NCBI GenBank assembly: GCA_029876055.1
Contig: CM056879.1
Span: forward strand, 806,001 to 870,000
Direction of reading: 5' to 3'
DNA length: 64,000 nucleotides
From: Madurella fahalii
Lineage: Eukaryota; Ascomycota; Sordariomycetes; Sordariales
Shown one piece after another: positions 54,542-64,000 of the stretch. The stretch's first letter is position 1. Every line of letters starts with the position of its first letter. Below the pieces are notes generated by a model. It had not been told where the DNA came from. It made no database searches and was given only the letters and a program-made list of their open reading frames with translations. The position numbers were made by a program, and so were the translations under genes.

Positions 54542-56023
54542 TCACCGAGTGACGCCACCTCGAGCACTGGCACGAGTCAATGCACGCAGTTCCCTCTCGA
54601 CAACTTCCAGCGGGTTGCCCTTGGTGACCTGAACGGCCAACTCTTTCGCACGGTTGCGATACTTCCTCCCACTGCCTAGGATCTCATCCACAGCCGCCGC
54701 CACAGCAGAAGGGGACGGCCGACCTGTGCGGAGGTTAATGCCAACCCCGGTCCACTCCACCCTCGCCGCGACCTCGCACTTGTCCTCGGTGAGACCTGCG
54801 GCTACCATGGGCACTCCGTTGACAACGCAGTGTGTGAACCCACCATAACCTGCATTGAAGACCATGACGTCGGCGTAGCTGAGCACCGCGTCGTAGGGGA
54901 TGAAGTCGGCGACACGGACGTTGTCGATGCCGACCCCTTCCTCCTTCGAAGGCAAGATACCGGGCGGCACCTCGGCGCCCTGTTTCCCCAACAGCGCGAT
55001 AACCAGCACGTCTTTTCTCCCTGCCAACGCCTTAATTGTCGGCGCCAGCAGCATGCTGTAATCCCTCGCCAGCGTGCCCTGCGAGACCACCACCACACTC
55101 CTCCTCCCCTCACCCCCCTCGGCAATCCCTGCGTTATCAACCACCTCCCGCTGCCACCAGTCCGGGAACACAAACCCCGGCGGGCCCCCCTTGCGCGGCG
55201 GCAAGCTCCCTGCAAACTTGACGTGGGCGGGCAGGTCCGGCCGCGGATACTCTAGCACGGGATCGCACAGCTGCAGCGTCACGTCATGGGCGGTGACGCT
55301 CAAGTTGATCATCCAATCATCGGGGACGCCGCCGCCGCCGCAGGCGCGGATCTCGTCGCGGAACATATCGTACGCCTCCTTGACGACGTAGGTGTAGTAC
55401 CAGTCCTTCATGAGGCGGTCGCGGGCCCTCACGGCCTCGCCGTCCCCGGGCAGCAGGCCGAGGGGGAAGACGGGCAGGGCGTCGGCGTCGAGCATCAGCG
55501 GCGTGACGTTGATGCCGAGGCTGGGGGGCATGGGGTCGGCGTCGGCCCAGCCGGCGGGCCGCGGGGCGCCGTACTTCCACGGCAGGTAGCCGAACCACAT
55601 GGTCTCGTTGACGACCAGCACGTCGCGGCCGCCGTGCCGCCGCCGCACCTCCTCCAGCGCCGCCTTGGTGCTCTCGAACTGGCCCCGCACCTGCCCCACG
55701 AAGAAGGTCTTGAAGTCCTGCACCATCCGCGGCAGGCCCTCGGCGTACCGCGCCCGCTCCATGCCCCACTTCCGGTACGGCCCCTGCTCCAGCGTCAGCG
55801 ACGCGTGCACAGGGAAGAAGTCGCTCCCGCTGGCTTCGATGAGGTGGCGGTGCTGGGTCCCGCCCACAAAGGTGGCTGGGTGGCCGAGGGAGACGAGGTG
55901 GCGGGCGATGGCGGTCAGGGGGAGGACGTGGCCCGGGGCCGTGGACGAGGTGCAGAGGATGAGGATGGCCGGGAGGGGCTTGGCGCTGCCGTTGGCGGTG
56001 TCGTTGGCGGTGTCTGAGGCCAT
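54542..56023 (-). CDS. Family-1 glycosyltransferase (UGT/macrolide-type)
   Basis: Intronless, 493 residues. The N-terminal Rossmann half starts ILILCTSSTAPGHVLPLTAIARHL, with the His used as catalytic base in GT1 (GHVLP). The C-terminal donor-binding half has ADVMVFNAGYGGFTHCVVNGVPMVAAGLTEDK (split here only for naming), the position of the HCGWNS/GG-x-x-T...P motif of UGTs. Here Asn-Ala-Gly-Tyr-Gly replaces the usual His-Gly-Gly, as in some bacterial and fungal MGT-type enzymes. It would attach a sugar from a nucleotide donor to a small lipophilic acceptor. No signal peptide or C-terminal membrane anchor, so it is cytosolic. No biosynthetic cluster is visible next to it. Confidence 0.87.
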   Translation of the reverse strand: MASDTANDTANGSAKPLPAILILCTSSTAPGHVLPLTAIARHLVSLGHPATFVGGTQHRHLIEASGSDFFPVHASLTLEQGPYRKWGMERARYAEGLPRMVQDFKTFFVGQVRGQFESTKAALEEVRRRHGGRDVLVVNETMWFGYLPWKYGAPRPAGWADADPMPPSLGINVTPLMLDADALPVFPLGLLPGDGEAVRARDRLMKDWYYTYVVKEAYDMFRDEIRACGGGGVPDDWMINLSVTAHDVTLQLCDPVLEYPRPDLPAHVKFAGSLPPRKGGPPGFVFPDWWQREVVDNAGIAEGGEGRRSVVVVSQGTLARDYSMLLAPTIKALAGRKDVLVIALLGKQGAEVPPGILPSKEEGVGIDNVRVADFIPYDAVLSYADVMVFNAGYGGFTHCVVNGVPMVAAGLTEDKCEVAARVEWTGVGINLRTGRPSPSAVAAAVDEILGSGRKYRNRAKELAVQVTKGNPLEVVERELRALTRASARGGVTR

Positions 56024-56953
56024 AGTGTTATCTGTATACTGTATATGTTTGGGAGAGGTGAAGTGGATGATTGGAGTTTGGAGGTCGGCTAGCGGCCGTA
56101 CAAGAAGCGTTATGGTAGGGTCAAGAGGCTGTGGGATATAACGCCCCTTGGCGGATCCTACTACCTCCGGACGTCACCATCGGAGGTGATCTCGGACATG
56201 TGGAGAGCCCCGATGCACTTCATAGGGACGGATGCAACAGTTCTATGACCAGCGAACACCTAGGCCGCGAAGTCACGCTTGTACTACCCAGGTGTGAACT
56301 GGGGAACTTGGGAGAGGTACATACCAGCTCAGTGCCAGCGTCTCTGTGCGGCAACTGTACGGCAATTGCGTCAAGCCCATGATGCATGAGCTCGTGTCAC
56401 CGACACCTCCTGGGAGTTATGGTACTTCACAAATGTTGCGGGTAATAATGGCCTGTTCAGGCTCTCGGTTGGACCCGACCATTCCCGCCAACGGAGTACA
56501 AGAGTTGGGGGAGGAAACGGAGACGGCTGACACTCCGAGCCCGCAGCCCCCTATAGTAAGTACCAACCACCCGGGTTCTACTGTCGTTTAGCCGGATTGC
56601 GCCGCAGACCGAGCGGTCCAGCCAAACCTGGCTCACAGTCTTTATCCCGAAGCGAGAGTGTCCCGGACTGCTCTCTCGGGACCGATCGAGTCCGCGCCTA
56701 CATCGAGAATGAGTCCTGCGAGAGCCTTCTTGTCATGGCCCCCATGCACTGCCAGCACAGTGGCCATCTCTTCCTAATCCAAGCTTGTGGGTGTCTCCGG
56801 ACCCCGCATAACGCAACGCCGCCCGAGGACCCAACATGCATGTACGTATTTAAGCTGCCGTCAACCCAGACCTAACCGCGTGTTGAAAACATCATGGTAG
56901 TAACATCAAGGCCGCTATTGTGGAAGAGTCGAAGCCAAAAAAGAATGAACTAC
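56024..56953. other. Intergenic, glycosyltransferase promoter
   Basis: 930 bp upstream of the glycosyltransferase. Frames up to 92 codons occur with no features. Nothing recognised. Confidence 0.5.
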
Positions 56954-57049
56954 GACAACTACAAGATTCGAACTTGTGAGGGCGAACCCAACAGATACCG
57001 TGAATGTAGAAATTCAAGTCTGTCGCCTTAACCACTCGGCCAAGTTGTC
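56954..57049 (-). tRNA. tRNA-Ser(UGA): tRNA-Ser (anticodon UGA), with 16-nt intron
   Basis: Read on the minus strand from 57049. The 7-bp acceptor stem GACAACT/AGTTGTC is perfect. A-box TGGCCGAGTGG and B-box GTTCGAATC are present, and a long variable arm (GGG TTCG CCC) identifies Ser/Leu class. The anticodon stem ACAGA/TCTGT closes only after removing 16 nt (56997-57012) placed one base 3' of the anticodon TGA, the canonical intron site. No CCA is encoded, as expected in a nuclear tRNA gene. Confidence 0.92.
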
Positions 57050-57467
57050 GATGCGTGATGATGCTATTAAATCAGAATAAGAGTGGCCAGACACTCCCAG
57101 ACCCTGGGCGGCTGAAAAAGGCGGGGCTCGGTGAGTGAGTCACCAGGAGGTAGTTGCTACATCTAACACGGATTGGGAAAGGATTGAGCGGTGGAAATGA
57201 ACCGCCGCGAGCGGGAAAAGAGATTTCCAAGAGATGAAAACGAGATTTGAACGCAGGACCTACGTTTTTGCCTAGTAGCTACCTCCCAAGAGGATGCAGG
57301 CTTCAACACGTCGCCAAGGATGTCAGTCGTGCAAGTCAGGCTGCCCCAATATCTCCAAGCCGCAGGCACGACTACTTAAACACGCCGGACTAGTGAACCG
57401 AGTATTCAGCAAAGGAATAGTTTCTCAGCCGTGACGCTAGCTCATCTCAATAGGATGGGGCTGCGTC
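57050..57467. other. Intergenic between tRNA and SET gene 3' end
   Basis: A single GTTCAAATC B-box-like match near 57245 has no foldable tRNA around it. Nothing else was seen. Confidence 0.5.
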
Positions 57468-58856
57468 TTACATCTCGAGTCCCTTAATCGCAGCAAGGAG
57501 CACCTTCTCGCACTGCCGCCGATACTCGACTGCAAGCTCCTGATTCCGGTTCGTTGGCTGCAGCCGGCTCTCTTCGGCCTCGTCTTCTCCCATCCCAGCC
57601 TCCATGAGCCTCTGGTAGTCGTACTGCAGCTTACCAGCCAATGCCTCATTGATGCGCTGAACCAACTCCGCGAGCTCCTCGGGCAGTCCTTCTTCACCGC
57701 CAGACTGCCATTTGTCTATGTTCCGCCTCTCATCGGGAGATGCAAGTGCAGACGCTAGGTCTTCCACAAGAGCCGGCTCGAAGTGGGCGAATGCGAACAA
57801 GGAAGAGATGGGGCTGGGGGAACCGAACAATCTCGCCCTGCCCACCAACGAGCTTGGATGGCTCATGGGCCGCAGAGAGATAAGAAAATCCCTTGGTTTA
57901 TCGCCCGAGGCGCCATCGCCCTGCTGTTGCTTCTTTCTGACGTGGACATAATCGTTGTGCAGCTGCTCCGTTTCCGGTAAGATGAATCCGTATCCCAAGA
58001 GGAGCTCGCTGTTCGACTTGAGGCCGTAATTGTTATAGACCTGGTCTCCAGGCCGGTAGGCGTCTCCACAGACGAGCCAGCAGCAGTTCTGGTCTGAAGT
58101 GACGTCCCATTCGTACTTTGCCGTCATTGAGTGGTTGGCAATGTCAAAGAGCGGTTGAAGGATGGAAAAGTCGTCAAGCTCACAACCGGCAGGCAGTAAC
58201 ATGGACACATGCTCCTTGGCCGGTTGGGAGAGGATAAGAGACGGCCGGAAGCTGCGGCTCGTGAAGATACAAAAGGCCCATTTGTATAGCATCTGCGTGT
58301 AGTCCTGCCAATTTTGGAAAGCCTCGTCCTTGAGGACCTTTCTTGCCTGCTTGAACTCGCGCTTGACGTTCTCCTGGGTCTCTTGGATGGCGACGTAGGC
58401 GTTTGTCCCTTCTAGGAAGTCAATGTCATCCTCAGGCCAGAATGCTGGCAATGCCCAGGAGCTCGTGTTCTCAGGCTGCGGCAGCGTCGTGATATAGGGC
58501 CGCCAGTGCGAGTCCTTGCCTTTGAGGTACTCCTTGATCAAGAAGAAGCGGCCAATGACATGTGGGGGTATCGACGACATGAAGCGGGGTGAAAAAGCGG
58601 CCGGTCGGTCGTACACGGAGGCGGAAATATCAATGGTGCAGTCGATTAATGCGTTCAAGTATGAGAGCGTGATGGGTACGGGGCAGGTGGCGGCAGTGAA
58701 GTTGGGCTCGAGGGGCTCGGTAGCAGAATTTTTGACTCTGAGTGAGAACTTGGAAACATTGTCGTGGTAAACCTCGAGATACGGATGTAACTCCGCGCCG
58801 TGGTTGCAGGCCCACGCAACGAGGTTCTTGAAACGGGCCTGGTCTGACTCCTTCAT
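57468..58856 (-). CDS. SET-domain protein lysine methyltransferase (SETD6/RKM type)
   Basis: Intronless, 462 residues. The N-terminal SET part begins LVAWACNHGAELHPYLEVY, with a long inserted helical region typical of the Rubisco-LSMT/SETD6/Rkm class. The catalytic core is PLFDIANHS (Asn-His at about 242) and GDQVYNNYGLKSNSELLLGYGF, where the Asn-x-Tyr-Gly and Leu-Leu-x-x-Tyr-Gly blocks bind AdoMet and the substrate lysine. The C-terminal part resembles the LSMT substrate-binding region. Targets in this class are usually ribosomal proteins or other non-histone proteins; the specific substrate is not readable. Confidence 0.85.
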   Translation of the reverse strand: MKESDQARFKNLVAWACNHGAELHPYLEVYHDNVSKFSLRVKNSATEPLEPNFTAATCPVPITLSYLNALIDCTIDISASVYDRPAAFSPRFMSSIPPHVIGRFFLIKEYLKGKDSHWRPYITTLPQPENTSSWALPAFWPEDDIDFLEGTNAYVAIQETQENVKREFKQARKVLKDEAFQNWQDYTQMLYKWAFCIFTSRSFRPSLILSQPAKEHVSMLLPAGCELDDFSILQPLFDIANHSMTAKYEWDVTSDQNCCWLVCGDAYRPGDQVYNNYGLKSNSELLLGYGFILPETEQLHNDYVHVRKKQQQGDGASGDKPRDFLISLRPMSHPSSLVGRARLFGSPSPISSLFAFAHFEPALVEDLASALASPDERRNIDKWQSGGEEGLPEELAELVQRINEALAGKLQYDYQRLMEAGMGEDEAEESRLQPTNRNQELAVEYRRQCEKVLLAAIKGLEM

Positions 58857-59558
58857 GCTGGGTTCGTATCGATAAAAAGTGGACCGATGTGCGATTCCAT
58901 TGCAGAAAGATGTTGAACAGTGGAATCATTCAATTGCCGCACAAATTTGGATTTGTGAGGGGACCAACTTAGTCAGCCTAGTTCGTTTCTGCCCGACTCA
59001 GGGCATAGAACCGGATGGACGAGAGGAGGAAAGGGCTGCAGAGGCCATCAATCTTCTAATCAAAGTTGTCAGTAGTTGTACATAATACATATGGATGAAG
59101 GGACTACTGTAATACCAACAATCATAATGACAAGAACAATCGCAGCAATGGTCACGCATCCCAATCACGGATGCGTCCCGGCTTGGCGATCCCGGGCCCG
59201 GTCCCACAGAGCCCATTGCACCGAGCCGCGATGCCCCGGAAGGCCAATGCTCATAGGGGCCAATGCTCATAGGGTGAAAGCAAAGCATCCGATTTGCAGT
59301 CATTGCATTGGGGTTTCTCATAACATCGGATCATAGACATGCTCAACGTGCTTGCAGTTCAGACTTGAGTTCCATCCCAAATTCTGAAGCTTGCGTGCTG
59401 CGGGTCCTTGTCATCGAGCGATGACGTCTTCACTGAGTGGCACTCCAACATCGGGCAAAAACCGTCTCCACAAGACCACTGCTTAAAAGAGAGCCCGCCC
59501 CAAGCTCTGCCTTGTGCGGCGCGAGGGACAGCCTTGATTTATTGCCGGCTTTTGAAGA
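58857..59558. promoter_or_regulatory. Divergent promoter region, SET gene / MFS transporter
   Basis: 702 bp between divergent starts. No TATA box or distinctive motif was recognised. Confidence 0.45.
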
Positions 59559-61492
59559 ATGACGGATGAGACGGATTCCACCCCCAACGGGCCAGACCCC
59601 GAATCCAGCCGCGCAGAGTCATCCCATTCCCACAGCACCACCACCACCACCACGGCTGCACCAACTCCGGCCGGAGAAGCAAAAGGCTCTCCAACATCCG
59701 AGTATGGCGATGATGATGACGACGACGACGACGCGTCCGACAACAGCAGCAGCGACGGTGACTACGATGGCCACCGCCCGACCCGCCTCGAGATGCGCAC
59801 CCGCAGCCGAACATGCAGCACGGCGACCACAATCCACGCCGCCCCGCTAGACGGCAACGCCAACTCCCTCACCAGCAGCAGCCTCAGCCGCACCCTCTCC
59901 CGCCGCTCCAGCACCATCCTCTCGCGCATCCGCTCCCGCCCGACCACGGCCATCTACCGCTTCACCCACCCGTTATCCCACGTCCCGACCACCCCCGACG
60001 TCCTCGTAGATTTCGACTCCCCCTCGGACCCGTACAAGCCCCTCAACTGGCCCCTCAAGAAGAAAGTCGTCACCACCCTCCTCTACGGCCTTGTCACGAT
60101 GACGGCGACGTGGGCGTCGTCGTGTTACTCCCCGGGCACCGCGCAGATCGCGGCCGAGTTTGGCGTGTCGGAGCAGGTCTCGGTTCTCGGCACGTCGCTG
60201 TACATGGCCGGCTTCGGCGTCGGGCCGCTGCTGTGGGCCCCGCTCAGCGAGGTCTACGGGCGGAGGCTGGCCGTGTTCGTGCCCATGCTCGTGGCCGTCT
60301 GCTTCAGTTTCGGGAGCGCGGCGAGCAAGGACTTCCAGGCGCTGATGCTGACGCGCTTCTTCGGCGCCCTCTTTGCTAGCGCGCCCGTTACCAATACGGG
60401 GGGTGTGCTGGGCGATTTGTACGGGCCCGCACAGCGGGGCATCGCGATGGCTGGGTATGCCATGGCGGTCGTTGCCGGGCCGGCATTGGGTACGTTGAAG
60501 TTTCCGGGTGGAAAGTTGCTACTAAAAGCGTTGTGCTGATCAGGATGGTAAAAGGACCCATTGTGTCGACTGTTCTGGTGGTAGCGCCCGGTGGAGGCTG
60601 GCGCTGGACAGAGTACCTCGCTGGGATTCTGCAAAGCGTGATGCTCATTTTGGCCGTCATCATGATTGACGAATCGTACCCTCCCAAGCTCCTCGTCTAC
60701 AAGGCCCGTCGGCTGCGCATCGAGAGCGGCAACTGGGCGCTCCACGCAAAATTCGAGGAGTGGGATGTCAACGTGGCCGAGCTAGCCCGCAAGTTCCTAG
60801 TACGGCCTGTGCAGTTGCTCTGTACCCCGATCTGTTTCCTCGTGGCGCTGTATGCGAGTTTCTGCTACGGCATCCTGTACATGCAACTCGGCTCGATCCC
60901 CATCATATTTGGTGAGGTGCGCGGCTGGGCGCCGGTGAAAGCCAGCCTGCCGTTCCTGTGCATTTTCGTCGGGGCCATCCTCGGTTGCGGAGCAAACGTA
61001 TATAACCAGGTGCTCTACAACAAGGTCTACCGGGCTGCCGGAAACAAGGCCGTTCCTGAGCGGCGGCTGCCACCCATGATGGCTGGGTCGGTTTTGTTCG
61101 CCGGAGGGCAGTTCGTAACTGGGTGGACGTCGAAGCCCGAGCTTCACTGGATTGTGCCCGCCATCGGGCTGGTCATGCTCGGCACGGGGTTCTTCACCAT
61201 TTTCCAAGCTGCGCTGAATTACCTAGTTGACACCTTCACTTTATACGCCGCCTCGGCTGTGGCTGCCAACACGTTCCTCAGATCGTGCTTTGCATGCGCG
61301 TTTCCGCTCGTTGTCGGGCCTATGTACCACAATCTCGGGGTTGGGCCGGGGTCTTCGATTCCGGCGGGCTTCGCAGTGCTGCTAATACCCGTACCGTTCG
61401 TGTTTTTCAAGTATGGAAAGAAAATCAGGACTAGGTCAAAGTGGTCAAGGGCATCGGTTCATGAGGGAGTCAAGGGGGAAAAGGGCACTTAG
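59559..61492 (+). CDS. MFS transporter, DHA1 drug/polyamine type
   Basis: Exons 59559-60489 and 60555-61492 (65-nt intron, GTACGT...AAG), giving 622 residues. A 150-residue cytosolic N terminus is Ser/Thr-rich with an Asp run (bases 59709-59732). It ends in VDFDSPSDPYKPLNWPLKKK, the usual lead-in to the first helix of fungal DHA1 carriers. The 12-helix core has the motif-A region PLSEVYGRR after helix 2 and GGVLGDLYGPAQRG after helix 4. Splicing restores GPALG|PIVSTVLV, motif C (GP-x3-GP), across the junction. The second half continues WRWTEYLAGI to FFKYGKK. It would export drugs or move polyamines across the plasma membrane by proton antiport; the substrate is uncertain. Confidence 0.88.
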
Positions 61493-61931
61493 GTGCGTTT
61501 TAGGTTATTGATATATAGGATTGTAATCAACAAATTCATGCTGGTCAAACATCTTCGCGAAACCGCTTCCGTCCCATATTTATGTTGCGGTTAGGTCGTT
61601 TTCGCTTGACTACTAAATTCTGGTCAACAAGAGCGGCACATAACCTGTGCTTGCACAGAACACTGGAGAGTACTAGTTGCGAAGGTCACACAATGGAAGA
61701 AGACAACAATCCTTGTAACGTACACGAACATAAATTCTGCTCGCCGGCAGTTTCTACGTACCATGCGAGTACTCGTTGACCGGCTCATCGGGCTCATCAA
61801 GCATAAAAACACCACCGTCAGTACGCTTCAGAATCTTCATTCCTTACTATCATCCGCTCACACTCCGCGACCTGCCACGGGCTCGTCCTCTCGCATCGAC
61901 CTCTCAGCACCTCCGCAGCGACAAGCCAACC
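61493..61931. other. Intergenic
   Basis: 439 bp with the MFS 3' UTR and the leader of the next small gene. No clear elements. Confidence 0.5.
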
Positions 61932-62243
61932 ATGCCGCCCCGCTACACCAAAGAAATGGTGGTCAAAACCCTCGAGCAAATCAGAGACGATTTCGGTCGA
62001 CTCTTGAACAGGAAGGAAGTCCAGGATACGCCTGATCTAAAAGAGGCAGTGACACGCATGCAAGAGGATATGGCACAACATGTCGAGTGGGCAAAGACTC
62101 ACCCGGCCGATGGCGATTTCAGTGTGTGGACCGGCGGCTGGGAAATACCGAGCAGATACCAGGCCACTATTGAAAGTAAGCTTCATCGCGGCGTAGATCC
62201 GCAGGTCATTGCCAATGAGTTGGAGTACAGGGTGCCCAAGTAG
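61932..62243 (+). CDS. Hypothetical 103-aa protein
   Basis: Intronless frame from the ATG in a good context (ACCATGC) opening MPPRYTKEMVVKTLEQIRDD. The chain is hydrophilic and helical (RDDFGRLLNRKEVQDTPDLKEAV, then a Trp-containing turn DFSVWTGGWEIPSRY) with no signal peptide, membrane segment or known motif. Amino-acid use and even composition look like a real soluble protein. The frame is open further upstream without a convincing start. No family recognised. Confidence 0.6.
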   Translation: MPPRYTKEMVVKTLEQIRDDFGRLLNRKEVQDTPDLKEAVTRMQEDMAQHVEWAKTHPADGDFSVWTGGWEIPSRYQATIESKLHRGVDPQVIANELEYRVPK

Positions 62244-62783
62244 GGATTTGGTCGGCAAGGATTATCGGTTAGGTGCTCTGGGGTTGTTGGAAGGGTGACT
62301 GATTCACGGACAATGAAGAATTGGCTGGGCGAGGGAGGCTAGATGGAGGTTCAGGTGCCTGAGACTAGATACAACCGCACTGCGCTCATATCTCCAGGTA
62401 AAACGCCAAAACACAACTGCAAGGTACATACCGCGATATTGAACGGTTGCCGGGGTTTAGCTGATGTTTTCGATTACGACAACTGCGCAGCGATAGAGCG
62501 CTGGTCTCTTTGAGAATGGCAGAATCTGCTGTGAGCACCTAGTGATCCTCAAGTGTGTCCGCCGTGGTACCGTTCTACACTCTATCCCCGCCTTAAGACA
62601 CGGCAGATGTTCAAAGTGGAGGTAGTAACCAGAAAGGGAATGCAAGCCGCGCCATGCCCATAGGAGAACCACACCAGCCCCGCTCCACCGCCCAAGTTTC
62701 AGAGCCAAGCCAATGTTCTCAACCTCATTCATCCTTGCTTGTTCTTCAACACCATCGCCAAAGGCACAGCACAGGGGTAGCAA
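62244..62783. other. Intergenic, promoter of SDR gene
   Basis: 540 bp. A 117-codon minus-strand frame (62457-62810) overlaps the next gene's start and was rejected. Confidence 0.5.
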
Positions 62784-63788
62784 ATGAATGCCATCTCCAC
62801 CGTCTACCACGCCATCCGCGGCGGCGTCGCCTTCAACCCTGTCACTGACATCCCTCCGCTCAATGGCAAAGTAATCCTCGTAACAGGTGGCAACGCCGGC
62901 CTAGGGAAGAGCGCCATTCAACAACTCGCCGCGCACTCCCCGGCGCGCATCTATCTCGCCTCGCGCGACGCCTCCCGCGCCCAGTCGGCCATCGCCGACA
63001 TCACGCGCGCGGTGCCCTCCGCGGGCAGCATCATCAAACCGCTCTCCCTAGATCTCACATCGTTCGCCTCCATCAAAGCAGCCGCCCAAGAGGTCCTGTC
63101 GGAGTCGTCGCGCCTGGACATCCTGATGCTAAACGCGGGCATCATGGCCACGCCGGCCGCCACCACACAAGAAGGCTACGAGATCCAGTTCGGCACCAAC
63201 CACGTGGGCCATGCCTTGCTGACCACGCTCCTGCTGCCGCTGCTCCTCAGGACCGCCAGCGCGCAGCTCCAGGAAGGCCAAGAGACCGGCGGGAGGCCAG
63301 ACGTGCGCGTCGTGGTGCTCACCTCCATGGCGCACCGCTTCACGGCCCCGGGCGGCATCGCCTTCTCCACCCTGAAGTCCGCCGGGCCGCAGAACCTCTA
63401 CTCGACGTGGGCGCGCTACGGCCAGAGCAAGCTCGCCAACATCCTCTTCGCCAAGGAACTCGCCCGGCGCTACCCCCAGCTCACCGTCGTGGCCGTGCAC
63501 CCGGGCGTCGTGAACACCAACCTCATGAGCCCCTTCTCGCAGCAGTACCTTGCCGCGCGCCTGGCGCTGCACGCAGCCGGGTGGATTCTGGCGACTCCCG
63601 ACCAGGCCGTGAGGCAGCAGCTTTGGGCGGCCACCGCGAAGGAGGGGATTGAGAGCGGGGAGTATTACCACCCTGTTGGCGTAGCCGGGTTCGCCAGTGC
63701 GTGGGCCAAGGATGAGGAGGTGGCGCGGAGGCTGTGGGAGTGGACTGAGAAGGAATTGGAGGGGCAGGTGGTTGAGGGCACGAATTGA
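62784..63788 (+). CDS. Short-chain dehydrogenase (retinol-dehydrogenase/WWOX-like SDR)
   Basis: Intronless, 334 residues. The NADP-binding motif TGGNAGLGK is at 34-42, followed by the SRD cofactor-selecting loop (YLASRD), DLTSFASI, NAGIMATP and a catalytic Tyr212-x3-Lys216 (YGQSKLANILFAKEL). The block FGTNHVGHALLTTLLLPLL and HPGVVNTNL are typical of the RDH11-14/WWOX-like fungal reductases, which act on lipophilic alcohols, aldehydes or ketones. A hydrophobic stretch near the C-terminal third (AARLALHAAGWILA) could associate with membranes. The substrate is not known. Confidence 0.87.
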   Translation: MNAISTVYHAIRGGVAFNPVTDIPPLNGKVILVTGGNAGLGKSAIQQLAAHSPARIYLASRDASRAQSAIADITRAVPSAGSIIKPLSLDLTSFASIKAAAQEVLSESSRLDILMLNAGIMATPAATTQEGYEIQFGTNHVGHALLTTLLLPLLLRTASAQLQEGQETGGRPDVRVVVLTSMAHRFTAPGGIAFSTLKSAGPQNLYSTWARYGQSKLANILFAKELARRYPQLTVVAVHPGVVNTNLMSPFSQQYLAARLALHAAGWILATPDQAVRQQLWAATAKEGIESGEYYHPVGVAGFASAWAKDEEVARRLWEWTEKELEGQVVEGTN

Positions 63789-64000
63789 GAAAGGGCGTTG
63801 AGTTTGGGTGAGATGACATGTAAGATGCTGGGAGGGCGGAGTCGATGATACTGCTAAATGTACATACGTCACCGACTGCAAATGGGTTAATAATATGATG
63901 TATACTTCACTAACATTCCGTATGGCATTTACCATGGGGGACTGGTAAAAAGGACATGGAAAAGGGCGAAGAAAAAGTGCAAAAGATAAGTCCCCTCGAC

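Noticed and set aside
55286..56017. 243-codon plus-strand frame
   Set aside because: Antisense of the glycosyltransferase coding frame, His/Gly/Val-rich shadow.
57180..57310. Second tRNA-like B-box (GTTCAAATC) next to tRNA-Ser
   Set aside because: No pairing acceptor stem or T-stem could be formed around it.
1..64000. Intact transposons, CRISPR arrays, rRNA, integrated virus genes
   Set aside because: I saw no transposase, reverse transcriptase, long terminal repeats, regularly spaced repeats with spacers, rRNA or viral genes in the sequence.

Overview
The window looks like a piece of a filamentous ascomycete genome, probably a sordariomycete. I infer Sordariales (Chaetomiaceae-like) from how the proteins read; I could not run a search. 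Genes carry short introns (about 50-160 nt) with GTRNGY donors and YAG acceptors. Coding DNA is GC-rich, and several promoters have a TATA box 80-160 nt before the ATG. Splice models below were built by hand from open frames, splice sites and protein continuity. Every model given as joined exons has a total length divisible by three.

Left part (1-9.8 kb) is conserved housekeeping: the C-terminal part of anaphase-promoting-complex subunit 1 (cut by the window edge), eIF3e, mitochondrial ribosomal protein Img2/mL49, and the ARID subunit Swi1 of SWI/SNF. The next 5 kb (9.8-14.85 kb) shows no gene I can support.

From 14.85 to 24 kb the window looks accessory. A four-exon Clr5 plus C2H2 zinc-finger gene is divergent from a small four-helix membrane protein. 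These are followed by a 55-residue secreted protein whose six cysteines have a palindromic spacing, and by a HET-domain (heterokaryon incompatibility) protein. Genes are sparse and separated by 1.5-3.3 kb gaps.

The middle (27-45 kb) holds an extended SDR reductase, the spliceosome-disassembly G-patch protein Ntr1/TFIP11, a divergent calmodulin-like protein with tiny exons, an unrecognised coiled-coil protein ending in two WVDV motifs, and a likely small secreted protein. It continues with phenylalanine ammonia-lyase, a secreted pectin methylesterase, and a trihydroxynaphthalene-type reductase of the DHN-melanin pathway.

The right part (48-64 kb) carries a large DUF6604-type protein, another small secreted protein, a secreted chitin deacetylase-like enzyme, a family-1 glycosyltransferase, an intron-containing tRNA-Ser(UGA), a SET-domain methyltransferase, an MFS drug/polyamine-type transporter, a small conserved-looking hypothetical protein and a retinol-dehydrogenase-like SDR.

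There is no operon logic. The functional themes are cell-wall and plant-polymer chemistry (PME, chitin deacetylase, PAL, melanin reductase), small secreted proteins, and nonself/accessory genes. The best leads are the symmetric six-cysteine secreted protein at 20.3 kb, the Clr5-C2H2/membrane-protein divergent pair at 14.9-17.5 kb, and the twin-WVDV coiled-coil protein at 33.6 kb.
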